Of a stretch of DNA of 64,000 bases, positions 18,243 through 28,748 are shown one piece after another. Under the pieces are notes generated by a model. That model saw only the letters and a program-made list of their open reading frames with translations, did no database searches and had not been told where the DNA came from. Within the stretch, counting starts at the first letter, position 1. Every line of letters starts with the position of its first letter. The translations under genes were made by a program, and so were the position numbers. The stretch lies in the NCBI RefSeq assembly GCF_030263935.1, contig NZ_CP127162.1, forward strand, positions 2,489,501 through 2,553,500, read 5' to 3'. The stretch comes from Paenibacillus polygoni (GTDB lineage Bacteria; Bacillota; Bacilli; Paenibacillales; Paenibacillaceae).

Positions 18243-19049
18243 TTGAAAGAGTATTATAAGATCAACGAGATATCAAAATTATACGGAATTGGTGCCGATT
18301 CTTTACGATATTATGAAAAGATAGGTGTGTTGGTCCCTCGTCGTGACACGAACGGATATAGACTTTATGGCCTTAAGGACATTTATAAGTTAAATATGAT
18401 CCGGGATCTTCGCCAATTGGATTTTACTATGCAACAAATAAAAGATTATTTGGACCATCAAAGTATCGAAAACACTCTCCATATACTACATAAAGAAAAA
18501 GATCTAGTTAGGGAACAGTTACGCAGCCTTCAGACGAAACAAAGGATGATTCAGGAAAGAATACATGTACTAACTACAGCGATGCAAATGACAACTGGTG
18601 AATTCACGATCAAGTCATTTCCCGAACGACATTGTCTACATCTGAATACCCGTATTACGCGGGATGAAGAAATGGATTTTGCTATTAAAAAGCTGCACAA
18701 AAAGCATGAAAGCAAAATTCGTGATTTCGGTAATCAACTCTTTGGAGCCTCTGTATCGATTGAAGATCTATATAAGGGTGAGAAAGATGTATTTAACGCT
18801 GTCTTTTTTATTCTTGAGTCTGATGAACCAGAATATGATTTTGTTCTTCCTGCCGGCGAATACCTCTCGCTGTACTACCGTGGAGATTATCGTCAGAGCT
18901 CAGATAGAATAATGGATGTTTTAAATTTTGCAAAAGAAAAAGGGTACCCGATATCAGGTGACCCTTTTGAAATATATGAAATTGATAATAGAGATACAAT
19001 GAATAGAGAAGAATTTTTAACAGAAATTCAGGTAAGAATTATGGTGTAA
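18243..19049 (+). CDS. MerR-family transcriptional regulator with effector domain
   Basis: A 268-residue protein. The N-terminal MerR helix-turn-helix (YKINEISKLYGIGADSLRYY) is followed by the wing (NGYRLYGLKD) and a dimerisation coiled coil to about residue 115. The C-terminal half resembles the GyrI-like ligand-binding fold of BmrR-type multidrug regulators. A TTG start lies about ten bases after GAGAGG. It is divergent from the neighbouring GNAT gene. Confidence 0.85.
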   Translation: MKEYYKINEISKLYGIGADSLRYYEKIGVLVPRRDTNGYRLYGLKDIYKLNMIRDLRQLDFTMQQIKDYLDHQSIENTLHILHKEKDLVREQLRSLQTKQRMIQERIHVLTTAMQMTTGEFTIKSFPERHCLHLNTRITRDEEMDFAIKKLHKKHESKIRDFGNQLFGASVSIEDLYKGEKDVFNAVFFILESDEPEYDFVLPAGEYLSLYYRGDYRQSSDRIMDVLNFAKEKGYPISGDPFEIYEIDNRDTMNREEFLTEIQVRIMV

Positions 19050-19127
19050 ACGTTTTGCTCTCAGGTGAAAGTTCGATCTACTTGTTAGGCTCTCTGTCCG
19101 TTATAGTACCAATTTACTATAAATTAA

Positions 19128-19161
19128 CAAAAAAAGACTGGAGAATTTCCAGCCTTTTTTT
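19128..19161. terminator. Bidirectional terminator
   Basis: AAAAAAAG-CTGGA pairs with TCCAG-CTTTTTTT between the convergent MerR and old-yellow-enzyme genes, with a U run in both directions. Confidence 0.8.
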
Positions 19162-19178
19162 ATTGAGATAATTTATTT

Positions 19179-20219
19179 TCAGGACAATGTCTTAAGTGCT
19201 TCAGCAGTGAAAGGAACTAAATCATCCAGTCGTCCTTCTCGAATTTTAGTCGCCCACTCAGGATCTACTAACAAGGCTCTACCGATTGCAACGAGATCAA
19301 ATTCATCATTTTCTAATTTTTGAACTAGACTTTCGATCCCTACGTTACTAGCACCTTTGCCTTCTTTGAATAGTGAAATAAAATCTCCATCTAAGCCAAT
19401 GGAGCCAACAGTAATCGCCTGTTTTCCTGTAATTTGTTTAACCCAACCTGCAAGGTTCAAATCGGATCCTTCGAATTCAGGTTCCCAGAATCGGCGAGTA
19501 GAGCAATGGAAGATATCCACTCCTGCTTCAACCAGCGGTGTGAGGAATTGTTTTAACTCATCAGGCGTCTTAGCTAGTTTAGCGGTGAAGTCCGATTCCT
19601 TCCACTGCGAAATACGCAGTATAATCGTAAAATCAGGGCCTACTGCATCACGGCAAGCTTTCACAACTTCCTCAGCAAAACGTGTGCGCGCAACTAGGCT
19701 GCCGCCATAGCGATCAGTACGTTCGTTTGTTTTCTCCCAGAAGAACTGATCAACCAAATAGCCATGTGCCCCATGGATTTCGATGCCGTCAAACCCGATG
19801 CGTTTTGCATTAGAAGCTGCCTCAGCAAAAGCATTCACGATCTCAACCACTTCAGATTCAGAATAATCATTAACGTTTTTTCTAGCGCCCATATGCCAGA
19901 TTTGAGGAACGATTTTCCCGCCTGCTTCATGTACTTCCGAAACGACGTTTGCCCAGCCTTCTAATGCTTCCTCACCATAAATGAAAGGAACATTTTCTTG
20001 ATAAGATGAATCCGCATGATCCACAATCGTACCTTCTGTCACAATTAGACCCACGTTATTCTCTGCTCTGCGGCGGTAATATGCAGCTACGTCTGGCCCA
20101 GGGATCCCATTAGGAGAAAAATTTCGCGTCATTGGTGCCATCACGATCCGATTTGCTAGTGTAAGCTTTCCTAGCGTATATGGACGAAATAAGGGTTGCA
20201 CAGATTCTGTATAAGACAT
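19179..20219 (-). CDS. NADH:flavin oxidoreductase, old yellow enzyme family
   Basis: A 346-residue FMN enzyme. Family features include the start FRPYTLGKLTLANRIVMAPM, the HGAHGYLVDQF substrate-site motif, YGGSLVARTRF and the FMN-phosphate region near VAIGRALLVDP. It reduces activated alkenes, and the physiological substrate is usually unknown. The ATG was chosen because TTGGAGG precedes it; an ATG 12 codons upstream has no such site. It forms a single-gene unit between two terminators. Confidence 0.9.
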   Translation of the reverse strand: MSYTESVQPLFRPYTLGKLTLANRIVMAPMTRNFSPNGIPGPDVAAYYRRRAENNVGLIVTEGTIVDHADSSYQENVPFIYGEEALEGWANVVSEVHEAGGKIVPQIWHMGARKNVNDYSESEVVEIVNAFAEAASNAKRIGFDGIEIHGAHGYLVDQFFWEKTNERTDRYGGSLVARTRFAEEVVKACRDAVGPDFTIILRISQWKESDFTAKLAKTPDELKQFLTPLVEAGVDIFHCSTRRFWEPEFEGSDLNLAGWVKQITGKQAITVGSIGLDGDFISLFKEGKGASNVGIESLVQKLENDEFDLVAIGRALLVDPEWATKIREGRLDDLVPFTAEALKTLS

Positions 20220-20407
20220 TTCATTAACCTCCAATTGAATAGTAATCATTAGCATTGATATGTAAAAGATAGGATAGATAAAGGTATCTAACTGTTCCCG
20301 TTATATACATGCACATGCATATAATTTAAAGGATTAGCTATAGATTGTCAAGGAACGATGAAATGACTTTCACTGAAAAATAGTTATATGCCTGTCAGGC
20401 AGAGACA

Positions 20408-20446
20408 ACAAAAAAGAGCCGACTTCCGGGTTGGAAATCGGTCTCT
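20408..20446 (-). terminator. Terminator after map
   Basis: Minus-strand hairpin (AGAG-CCGA pairing with TCGG-CTCT) followed by six U residues, directly after the methionine aminopeptidase stop. Confidence 0.75.
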
Positions 20447-20451
20447 TGAAA

Positions 20452-21201
<750 letters not shown>

Positions 21202-21403
21202 TCACTTTCCTTTATCATCGTTTAAACCTATATTAAGGATTAGATTATCATATCCAAAGGAGCGAATCTTAGCAACTTTTTATCTATTACCAATTGGATT
21301 CTAGTATAATCATGTACAGGCGGCCATTATTCCCACTGGCTGACGTTCAGCAGAGTACATACATAATGAATAATAAATCAAATCAGAGGAGGAATTTCGG
21401 ACC

Positions 21404-22231
21404 ATGAAACATGTGCAGGACACAACAACACTTTATAATGGAGTTAAAATGCCTTGGCTGGGTTTGGGTGTATTTAAGGTTAAGGATGGAGAAGAAGTTG
21501 TTGAAGCCGTCAAAACGGCCATTCAGGCAGGTTATCGCAGTATCGATACAGCGAAAGCGTATAACAACGAAACAGGTGTAGCTCAAGGTATTCGTGAATC
21601 CGGAATCGCCCGCGAGGATCTGTTCATTACTACCAAAGTGTGGAACGGGGACCAAGGTTACGAATCCACGCTGGCAGCTTTTGAAGCAAGCATGGAACGA
21701 CTGGGCCTCGAATATCTAGATCTTTATCTGATTCACTGGCCTGTCAAAGGCAAGTACAAGGATACATGGAGAGCACTGGAAAAACTCCATAAGGAAGGAC
21801 GCATTCGCGCCATTGGGGTGAGTAACTTCCAGATCCACCATCTGGAGGACCTGATGACAGACAGCACGATTAAACCTGCGGTTAATCAGGTAGAACTGCA
21901 TCCATTACTAACCCAAACGGAGCTTCGGGAGTATTGCAGCAAACACCAGATCCAGATTGAAGCCTGGTCACCACTAGGTCAGGGACATTTGCTAGAACAT
22001 CCGCTTCTTCAGGACATCGCTGCCAAGTACAGCAAGTCGCCAGCACAGGTTATTCTGCGTTGGGATCTACAAAATGGTATAGTGACCATACCTAAATCCG
22101 TTACACCCCAGCGTATTCGCGAAAACGCGGACCTGTTTGATTTTGAGCTGACCACGGAAGAAATGGAGCGTATTAATCAACTCAACGAGAATAAGCGCTT
22201 TGGTTCCGATCCGGACAACTTTAACTTTTAA
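21404..22231 (+). CDS. Aldo/keto reductase
   Basis: A 275-residue NADPH-dependent TIM-barrel reductase of the AKR5-like group. The tetrad is visible as Asp and Tyr in [11 protein letters not shown], Lys in FITTKVWN and His in YLIHWPVKG. The cofactor-binding tail [19 protein letters not shown] is complete. The ATG follows AGGAGG. It is likely to detoxify aldehydes such as methylglyoxal, as B. subtilis YvgN and YtbE do; the role here is inferred from family. It is followed by a strong terminator. Confidence 0.92.
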   Translation: MKHVQDTTTLYNGVKMPWLGLGVFKVKDGEEVVEAVKTAIQAGYRSIDTAKAYNNETGVAQGIRESGIAREDLFITTKVWNGDQGYESTLAAFEASMERLGLEYLDLYLIHWPVKGKYKDTWRALEKLHKEGRIRAIGVSNFQIHHLEDLMTDSTIKPAVNQVELHPLLTQTELREYCSKHQIQIEAWSPLGQGHLLEHPLLQDIAAKYSKSPAQVILRWDLQNGIVTIPKSVTPQRIRENADLFDFELTTEEMERINQLNENKRFGSDPDNFNF

Positions 22232-22286
22232 TCAATCAAAATCGTACCCAAATTACAATCAAGCTAGAATATTTCATATAAACCCT

Positions 22287-22326
22287 AAATCCCGGTCCGG
22301 ATGCACACGCATCTGATCGGGATTTT
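22287..22326 (+). terminator. Terminator after the aldo/keto reductase gene
   Basis: AAATCCCG pairs with CGGGATTT, an inner GATGC/GCATC helix is stacked inside, and the sequence ends in TTTT. Confidence 0.85.
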
Positions 22327-22941
22327 GTATGTTTATTTACGGATATAATAACAGCAGCGATTGCCCCGAATGACATCCGTAAGCAGCATAAGCATTTCTT
22401 CATTTTTCAGGGTTTTCCCCGTTACCACTCAATTCCAATTCATCCTTGACGGCTTATTGCCCTGCTTGCTCCATTAGCCTGTAATTTGATTATCTCATCT
22501 CGGTTAGATATGGCAGGTAAACTCACTTCATAATTCTTCATAATGGATACAGTACCTTCTCACGATCAAGTGGGATGTCATATCGATATATTTCTCGTTA
22601 AAAATAACCTTTCTAGCTATCAATAGATAGGACTGTCTAAAAAGATAGCAATACCTACTGAATAGCGAATTCTCGCTCATGATACCAATACGTTATAGCA
22701 TAGGATTGAGTTTTTTTTACCATGTACAATTCATATTTTGTTGTTGTTTGTTTTTATGATCAGAGTCATAAAGTAAGCATCCCTTCCCGTATACTCTCTA
22801 TATGTACTTCAATTTCTGTAAAGAAACAGTAGAATAGTTTTGCTATCGGCAGATTTCCTAACAACAATTTTAGTTGCATCACCATTTTTTTACGTTATCA
22901 CTGACTTAAGATCTACAAAACTCATTAATTGCAGTTATCTA
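22327..22941. other. Intergenic region, no gene recognised
   Basis: About 600 bases before the glnQ promoter. A short minus-strand coding-like piece of about 33 codons (near 22455-22545, containing LPAISNRDEIIKLQ) may be a remnant but lacks a binding site. Nothing else was recognised. Confidence 0.45.
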
Positions 22942-22993
22942 TGTTATGTTTCATGACAAATTAATTGCGTTTAGCAGGATGAGTATGTATGAT
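22942..22993 (+). promoter_or_regulatory. glnQHMP promoter with TnrA/GlnR box
   Basis: TGTTATGTTTCATGACA is a perfect match to the TnrA/GlnR consensus TGTNA-N7-TNACA. It is followed by -35 TTGCGT, a 17-base spacer and -10 TATGAT. The box centre lies about 50 bases before the expected transcription start, the distance reported for TnrA-activated promoters. This indicates nitrogen control of the glutamine transporter. Confidence 0.85.
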
Positions 22994-23060
22994 GAAATAA
23001 CTTCCAATTTACTCCTTACGATTCCTTTTCAAACAGACGCAGCAGAAAGGATGGGATTCC

Positions 23061-23789
23061 ATGATTGAATTCAGGGGTGTACAAAAGCATTATGGTCATT
23101 TTCATGTCCTCAAGGATATTCATCTTCAGATTGAAGAAGGAGAGGTCGTTGTCATTATCGGCCCTTCCGGTTCTGGAAAAAGCACATTGCTTCGCTGCAT
23201 CAATCGTTTAGAGACAATTACCGAAGGTGAACTTGTCGTCAATGGTGTCCCTTTGCATCAGAAAAAGGTGGACATCAACCTCTTCCGCCGTGACATCGGC
23301 ATGGTATTTCAACACTTCAATCTCTATCCTCACAAAAAAGTCATCGATAACATTACCCTTGCACCCCTGAAGGTGCGCAAACAATCCAAAGAACAGGCAG
23401 CTTCTACAGCGATGAAATACCTGACCCGGGTAGGCATTGCCGATAAGGCAGACAGCTACCCCTCCCAGTTGTCCGGCGGACAACAACAGCGTGTAGCCAT
23501 AGCAAGAGGTCTCGCCATGGAGCCGAAAATCATGCTTTTTGATGAGCCCACCTCTGCGCTGGACCCCGAGATGATCGGGGAAGTTCTAGATGTTATGCGA
23601 TCTCTTGCCCACAACGGGATGACGATGGTCGTTGTAACCCATGAGATGGGGTTTGCTCGCGAGGTCGCAGACCGAGTTATCTTTATGGATGAAGGCCGAA
23701 TTGTAGAAGAAGCCTCTGCTGCTGAATTTTTCGACAACCCAAGAGAAGAACGGGCCAGGCAATTCCTGAGTCGTCTGATTCACCACTGA
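23061..23789 (+). CDS. glnQ: Glutamine ABC transporter ATP-binding protein
   Basis: A 242-residue polar-amino-acid ATPase: Walker [10 protein letters not shown] at residues 34-42, signature [10 protein letters not shown], Walker [14 protein letters not shown], and switch His in VVTHEMG. It is the first gene of a four-gene operon with the order ATPase, binding protein, permease, permease, the same as B. subtilis glnQHMP. It drives uptake through the GlnM-GlnP permease pair. Confidence 0.93.
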   Translation: MIEFRGVQKHYGHFHVLKDIHLQIEEGEVVVIIGPSGSGKSTLLRCINRLETITEGELVVNGVPLHQKKVDINLFRRDIGMVFQHFNLYPHKKVIDNITLAPLKVRKQSKEQAASTAMKYLTRVGIADKADSYPSQLSGGQQQRVAIARGLAMEPKIMLFDEPTSALDPEMIGEVLDVMRSLAHNGMTMVVVTHEMGFAREVADRVIFMDEGRIVEEASAAEFFDNPREERARQFLSRLIHH

Positions 23790-23821
23790 TCATAATCCAT
23801 TTTGAAAGGGGTTTTTACCAA

Positions 23822-24637
23822 ATGAAAAATGTATTGAAGTGGCCGTTATTTATGTTTATTTTAATCCTATCCCTTGTATTGTCCGGTTGCAGCACGAGCG
23901 GTGGCTCTGATGGAAGTACCGAAGCCAAAGGCACAATTGAACAAATTAAAGAGAGAGGCAAGCTTATTGCCGGCGTTAAATACGATACCAAATTATTCGG
24001 TTTGAAAGATCCTGCAAGCGGTGAAGTCGAAGGATTTGATATTGATATTGCCAAAGCACTTGCCAAACAGATTCTTGGAGACGAAACGAAGGTGGAATTG
24101 AAGGAAGTAACGTCCAAAACGCGAATTCCCATGCTGCAAAATGGGGACATTGATCTCATCATCGCTACGATGACGATTACAGATGAACGCAAGGAACAAG
24201 TAGATTTTAGCGATGTTTATTTTGAAGCAGGCCAGTCCTTGCTTGTGAAAAATGACAGCACGATTACGGGCCTTGAGAGTCTCAGCGGTGTGAAGGTACT
24301 TGCTGTCAAAGGTTCAACTTCTGCGCAAAACATTCGCGAAAAAGCCCCAAGTGCTGAAGTGCTCGAATACGACAATTATCAGGATGCCTTCACTGCTCTC
24401 AAAGCAGGTAAAGGCGAAGCTCTAACAACAGATAACATCATCCTGATCGGTATGCAGCAGACGGATAACAACTACAAGCTGGTTGGCGGCAATTTCACGA
24501 GTGAACCTTATGGCATAGCAATTCGTAAAGGCGATACTGCCTTTGTCAAAGAAGTGAACAGCCTGCTTAAAAACCTGAAGGACAGCGGAGAGTATGATAC
24601 ATTGCATGAGAAATGGCTCGGCACAAAGCCCGAGTAA
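23822..24637 (+). CDS. glnH: Glutamine-binding lipoprotein
   Basis: A 271-residue extracellular substrate-binding lipoprotein with lipobox VLSGC (Cys23). A family 3 binding domain follows with the segments GFDIDIAKALAKQILGDE, TSKTRIPMLQNGDIDLIIAT and VDFSDVYFEAGQSLLVK, very close to B. subtilis GlnH as remembered. It captures glutamine (possibly also glutamate) outside the membrane and passes it to GlnM/GlnP. A hairpin in the following 105-base gap may raise its expression over that of the permeases. Confidence 0.92.
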   Translation: MKNVLKWPLFMFILILSLVLSGCSTSGGSDGSTEAKGTIEQIKERGKLIAGVKYDTKLFGLKDPASGEVEGFDIDIAKALAKQILGDETKVELKEVTSKTRIPMLQNGDIDLIIATMTITDERKEQVDFSDVYFEAGQSLLVKNDSTITGLESLSGVKVLAVKGSTSAQNIREKAPSAEVLEYDNYQDAFTALKAGKGEALTTDNIILIGMQQTDNNYKLVGGNFTSEPYGIAIRKGDTAFVKEVNSLLKNLKDSGEYDTLHEKWLGTKPE

Positions 24638-24656
24638 CCCCGATTACTGATGGTTA

Positions 24657-24712
24657 AAACGGTGACTTCGCCTGCATAATTGCATGCATGGACAGGATGT
24701 TAGTCACCGTTT
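24657..24712 (+). promoter_or_regulatory. Intercistronic hairpin between glnH and glnM
   Basis: AAACGGTGACT pairs with AGTCACCGTTT (11 bp), with a 34-base loop that contains a further small palindrome. No U run follows, so it is more likely an mRNA-stabilising or processing element, or a leaky terminator, than a full terminator. Confidence 0.6.
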
Positions 24713-24742
24713 CCACCTCTCTAGAACGGAGGCTTCGCTAAC

Positions 24743-25465
24743 ATGGGCAAATTGGACTTCAGTGTATTAATTAAACACTCGGATCGATTCCTGGAAGGGT
24801 TTCTGAATACCATCCAGGTGAGCATCATGGCCTTGATTGGCAGCTTTATTCTTGGCGCCATCATTGCTATCTTTCGGATATCCCCCGTCAAACCGCTTAA
24901 CTGGATCGGAACGGCTTTTGTGGAATTTATCCGTAACATCCCTTTGCTGCTCGTCGTGTTTTTCTTCTATCTTGGGTTACCGACCCTCGGTATTTCACTC
25001 GATGGATTCATCTCCGGTACACTTGGTCTGACCATCTATACGGCAGCTTTTATTGCGGAAGCAATCCGGGCGGGTATTCAGACGATTCCTCGCGGACAGC
25101 TTGAGGCCGCGAGATCTTCCGGGCTGTCTTATGTACAGGCTATGAATCTGATTGTTTTGCCGCAAGCGATCAAGATTGTATTGCCGTCTATTGGCAACCA
25201 GTTTATTAATCTGGTCAAAAACTCCTCCATCCTAGCGGTCGTAGCAGGCATGGATCTGATGTATTTTGCTGATCTGATCAACTCAGATACGTTCCTGCCG
25301 CTGAGTGTCTACACCATTGTTGCCCTTTTCTACCTGGTGCTCACCGTGCCCCTCAGTTTCCTAGTTCACTATATGGAACGCCGGTTTGGGCAAAGTGATG
25401 CTGATGCCAGCCGTGATAAAGTCAAACCGAAAAAGAACAATAAAGCAGGTCAGGTTCCCATGTAA
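24743..25465 (+). CDS. glnM: Glutamine ABC transporter permease
   Basis: A 240-residue HisM-type permease. The family start GFLNTIQVSIMALIGSF and the EAA loop (QLEAARSSGLSYVQAMNLIV) contact the ATPase. About five membrane helices and a lysine-rich C-terminus are present. It pairs with the next gene product to form the heterodimeric channel. The start lies about a dozen bases after CGGAGG. Confidence 0.9.
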   Translation: MGKLDFSVLIKHSDRFLEGFLNTIQVSIMALIGSFILGAIIAIFRISPVKPLNWIGTAFVEFIRNIPLLLVVFFFYLGLPTLGISLDGFISGTLGLTIYTAAFIAEAIRAGIQTIPRGQLEAARSSGLSYVQAMNLIVLPQAIKIVLPSIGNQFINLVKNSSILAVVAGMDLMYFADLINSDTFLPLSVYTIVALFYLVLTVPLSFLVHYMERRFGQSDADASRDKVKPKKNNKAGQVPM

Positions 25466-25517
25466 AAAAGACCGTCATCCTTAACCTATTCCCGCTTACA
25501 GAAGGAGGCCGAAGATT

Positions 25518-26168
25518 ATGGACTTTAGCGGGGCCTACGCATGGCCCAACCTTCGTTTCTTGCTGCAAGGATTCCTGATCACCCTGCAAGTGGCAGGCCT
25601 ATCCATTGTATTCAGCTTTGTACTCGGTACCGTGCTCGGCACCGTTCGATATACCCGTATTCCGGTCCTGTCACAAATTGTGGCAGTTCTCGTAGATATC
25701 ATCCGGAATCTGCCGCTGCTGCTGATCATCTTCTTCATTCATATCGTGCTGCCCCAACTGGGGATTAAAATGCCCATTTTCTGGTCCACGGTTGTTGGGC
25801 TGAGTCTTTTTGAAGGCGCGATGATTGCTGAGATTGTCCGCAGCGGACTTAAATCGGTTGAACGTGGTCAAGTCGAAGCGGCTCGTTCATCAGGACTGAG
25901 CTATATGCAGACACTCATCGCGATCATTATGCCCCAAGCTCTACGGCGCATGTCGCCTCCAATGGTGAGCCAGTTTATCTCCTTGTTGAAGGATACTTCA
26001 CTGGCGATTATCATCTCCCTGCCGGAGCTGATGCACAACGTGCAGATCCTCGGTGGTCAGAGCTTTGATTACGTCATTCCTGCCCTGCTGCTCGCAGCCG
26101 TACTATACTTCGTCATCAATTACACGCTGTCCATCGTGGCACGGCGGCTTGAAGCACGCATGACTTAA
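25518..26168 (+). CDS. glnP: Glutamine ABC transporter permease
   Basis: A 216-residue partner permease with the same topology and an EAA loop (VEAARSSGLSYMQTLIAIIM). The start follows GAAGGAGG. It is the last gene of the operon, 52 bases after glnM, and is followed by a strong terminator. It should form the membrane channel with GlnM. Confidence 0.9.
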   Translation: MDFSGAYAWPNLRFLLQGFLITLQVAGLSIVFSFVLGTVLGTVRYTRIPVLSQIVAVLVDIIRNLPLLLIIFFIHIVLPQLGIKMPIFWSTVVGLSLFEGAMIAEIVRSGLKSVERGQVEAARSSGLSYMQTLIAIIMPQALRRMSPPMVSQFISLLKDTSLAIIISLPELMHNVQILGGQSFDYVIPALLLAAVLYFVINYTLSIVARRLEARMT

Positions 26169-26174
26169 GACAGC

Positions 26175-26225
26175 CCAAAGAAGACTCCAGCTCCACTTCT
26201 ACAGTGGCTTTGGAGTCTTCTTTGG
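26175..26225 (+). terminator. Terminator of the glnQHMP operon
   Basis: CCAAAGAAGACTCCA pairs perfectly with TGGAGTCTTCTTTGG (15 bp), followed by ATTTATTTT. Confidence 0.85.
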
Positions 26226-26447
26226 ATTTATTTTGATTAACTATAGTATCTCAATTGAATTGTTACGGTTATTTTATGAAAATCGATGGATTGAAAAAGG
26301 AGAAATATCTTGTTTGGCAACCTTTATGGCTCTTCATTAAAAGGAAATTTTTAACTCAGACTACTATTAATATGGTTATGCTGACTCTACTCATGAAAAC
26401 TGTTGCTCTCTTTTTTTATGCCTCATTAAATTTTGGATTTCATCCAT

Positions 26448-26783
26448 CTATCCATTGTATTGAAGAATTAACTGATAGATTGCAATGGAAAGTCCTAAGA
26501 AACTCGCCTTCATTTTAGAAGGATGATTTCTTTCGCTGCGAAACAAATAAAATAATACCACCAAAAATCCTAATGGAATCCATAGCTCAAACACACTTTC
26601 CCTTGTACCTCTAGAATAAATGGGAGTAATGGAAGTGCTAATGAAAAAGTAAAAGAAAACCGTAAATCGTCTCGTTTCTAATTGCTTGCTCCATCTGACT
26701 AATAGGAAAAGAATAATTGCTGCGATGATCGTAATGTGTAAAGGAGGTAGAAGTATAGAAGCATCCCCGAATTTAAATTCCAT
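26448..26783 (-). CDS. Small multi-spanning membrane protein
   Basis: A 111-residue protein with about four hydrophobic helices and an RSER/HPSK basic loop. AGGAGGGGAAAC lies just before the ATG, which supports translation of this frame over the overlapping plus-strand frame. The sequence resembles small uncharacterised Bacillales membrane proteins. The function is unknown. Confidence 0.65.
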   Translation of the reverse strand: MEFKFGDASILLPPLHITIIAAIILFLLVRWSKQLETRRFTVFFYFFISTSITPIYSRGTRESVFELWIPLGFLVVLFYLFRSERNHPSKMKASFLGLSIAIYQLILQYNG

Positions 26784-27081
26784 TTTTGTTTCCCCTCCTT
26801 TTTTACTCTACCCGGTTAGTTATAAAACAATAGCTCATTATAAACAACGTTGAGGTATTGGAAGGAGTTACATTATAAATTCAACGTTACAGACTTTCCT
26901 ATTTATTTATCGTGTTAAACCCGATTAATTAGACTCGTCTTCCGTACTCATTTTTTTGAGCAAATTCGTTTAGCACTAAATTTTGATGGTGAAAATATAT
27001 GATATTATTTTGGTTATATATATTTTCGATTCATTTTAATAATAATGGATTTAAAAGTAAAATAAACATGAGGTGATGTAT

Positions 27082-27417
27082 ATGAATATGAAGGACATTG
27101 TAGAACACTGTTTGTCGTATCCAGACTCGTATGAAGATCATCCATTTGGTGACGGCTGGACAGCAATTCGCCATAAGGGGAATGGAAAGATTTATGCTCT
27201 GATTTTCCATCTCAATGATCATTTATGTATCAATTTAAAATGTAATCCTAATCATGCGGGCACGTTGCGAGATACATTTACAGATGTAAAACCTGGATAT
27301 CATATGAATAAAGAACACTGGAACACGGTTTATCTAGAAGGCGAATTATCAAAATCTGTAATTTATGATATGGTTCGTGAAAGTTATCATTTGACCAAGC
27401 CCAAGAAACGAAAATAA
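27082..27417 (+). CDS. MmcQ/YjbR family protein
   Basis: A 111-residue protein of the MmcQ/YjbR fold: YPDSYEDHPFGDGW near the N-terminus, a central sheet (IYALIFHLNDHLCINLKC), then HMNKEHWNTVYLEGE and a C-terminal helix with a lysine-rich end. The family has a CyaY-like DNA-binding fold with no established function. The ATG lies six to eight bases after AGGTG. Confidence 0.85.
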   Translation: MNMKDIVEHCLSYPDSYEDHPFGDGWTAIRHKGNGKIYALIFHLNDHLCINLKCNPNHAGTLRDTFTDVKPGYHMNKEHWNTVYLEGELSKSVIYDMVRESYHLTKPKKRK

Positions 27418-27499
27418 TCGACTTCTGACCTCGACTTGGAACGTTAAAACATAAAATTCGCTAAAATAGCGACTTCAAAGAAATTTCTAATAGAACTGT

Positions 27500-27988
27500 T
27501 TAATCTTTAACAATCTCTTCTAAAGCTTTTACTATGTTGCTTACCCCCTGATCATCCCAGATTAGGATATGACATTTATCTTTCTTCAACTTTTGCAGTG
27601 CACCCAGGCGGTGATTCCCGTCTCTTATACTTATGTATCCATTCCTGTTCTCCGCGATTAATGGAGGCATATCCCAGCCTTCTTCTAACCGTTTACATAT
27701 CTGATTGATATTATGGTTCCACCATTTCTCATCTTCGACATACTCCATATCTAATTCAGGTCCAACAATTCTCTTGAGAAATCTTGTTTCCATTTCTACG
27801 GGTCCAAGCCAATATCTCTTTTGTAATTTCAGTCCTTTTGATAACCCAACATTACCGCCTTCCCCATTCAAAAAAAGATGAACCCATGTTTCTATATCAT
27901 TCTTTGAAGCATACTCCATTGCTGAATTCAGCGTATATATCGTCATAAATATTATCACGCTCTCTTTTCCCAATTTATGATACTTCAC
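27500..27988 (-). CDS. ParB/sulfiredoxin-fold domain protein
   Basis: A 162-residue protein. The segment PPLIAENRNGYISIRDGNHR contains the DGNHR motif typical of ParB N-terminal-like nucleotide-binding or nuclease domains, followed by LGALQKL. No helix-turn-helix and no Walker motif is present, so a partition role is unlikely. The start is GTG, or possibly an ATG 14 codons downstream. The biological role is unknown. Confidence 0.65.
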   Translation of the reverse strand: MKYHKLGKESVIIFMTIYTLNSAMEYASKNDIETWVHLFLNGEGGNVGLSKGLKLQKRYWLGPVEMETRFLKRIVGPELDMEYVEDEKWWNHNINQICKRLEEGWDMPPLIAENRNGYISIRDGNHRLGALQKLKKDKCHILIWDDQGVSNIVKALEEIVKD

Positions 27989-28062
27989 AGTCGCTCATCT
28001 TTTAATATCTACTACTAGTTTCGTTTCAAAAAGACTATTAAACGTCATCAATAGAGGTGCAA

Positions 28063-28629
28063 TCATAGGATTTTCATTTGGTATACCCCTGCCTCACCGA
28101 GAAAATCATTTCTGGTCAATCCTTTTTCTCCAAGCAATATCCGATAATTCGTAATCGTACCATCATGTGAAATAATGAATGTTTTTTTACCGCTTTTCCG
28201 GGTCCACTCTACTAACTGCTCAGCATATCCTTCAAAAACATCTTGTTCTATCCTATTCACTCCTTCTCTCCAGCAATCTAGATTAAAATCAAGAACTTCA
28301 GTATCTCCATAGAGATCTAAAATCTCTGTTTTAGATAGAATCCGATCACATATCAAATCAGGAAATTCAGGGTTCTGAGGAAACATTCTTGGACCAACAA
28401 GTGGAGATATTATGAAGTCCATACCCTGTGTTAAAATCGTTGCCGTCTCAATTGTACGTTTAGTAGGACTTACAAGAATTAAATCTTCAGGTTCAATTTT
28501 AATATGATCTCGCAGCTGAGCTACTTGGAATTTGCCATACTCTGTAAGACTAGGATGCAGAGTATTCAAACGATCTGGATAATTGTTGAGATGTTCTCCA
28601 TGACCATGCCGGATAAATATAAACTCCAT
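28063..28629 (-). CDS. Histidine phosphatase family protein
   Basis: A 188-residue phosphoglycerate-mutase-like phosphatase. The N-terminal catalytic motif is IRHGHGEHL, the arginine motif is SPTKRTIETA, and the second catalytic histidine is in FIISHDGTI. The start follows TTAGGAGGAG. Substrate specificity cannot be read from the sequence; no cobalamin or glycolytic genes are near. Confidence 0.88.
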   Translation of the reverse strand: MEFIFIRHGHGEHLNNYPDRLNTLHPSLTEYGKFQVAQLRDHIKIEPEDLILVSPTKRTIETATILTQGMDFIISPLVGPRMFPQNPEFPDLICDRILSKTEILDLYGDTEVLDFNLDCWREGVNRIEQDVFEGYAEQLVEWTRKSGKKTFIISHDGTITNYRILLGEKGLTRNDFLGEAGVYQMKIL

Positions 28630-28748
28630 TTACCATACTCCTCCTAAATTTAAAATCCGATTAAGGTATTCTATTGAGTCTAGTAAGCTATCTTGGCCGT
28701 TAGTGAAGCGAAAAAGCAGAACGCAGTATTTAGAGCATTTAGTTGAAT

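Noticed and set aside
26255..26518. Plus-strand frame of 87 codons after glnP
   Set aside because: Overlaps the better supported minus-strand membrane protein and lacks a ribosome binding site.
27500..27988. Chromosome-partition ParB
   Set aside because: Only the DGNHR-type motif is present; there is no helix-turn-helix, no parS-like site and no ParA neighbour.
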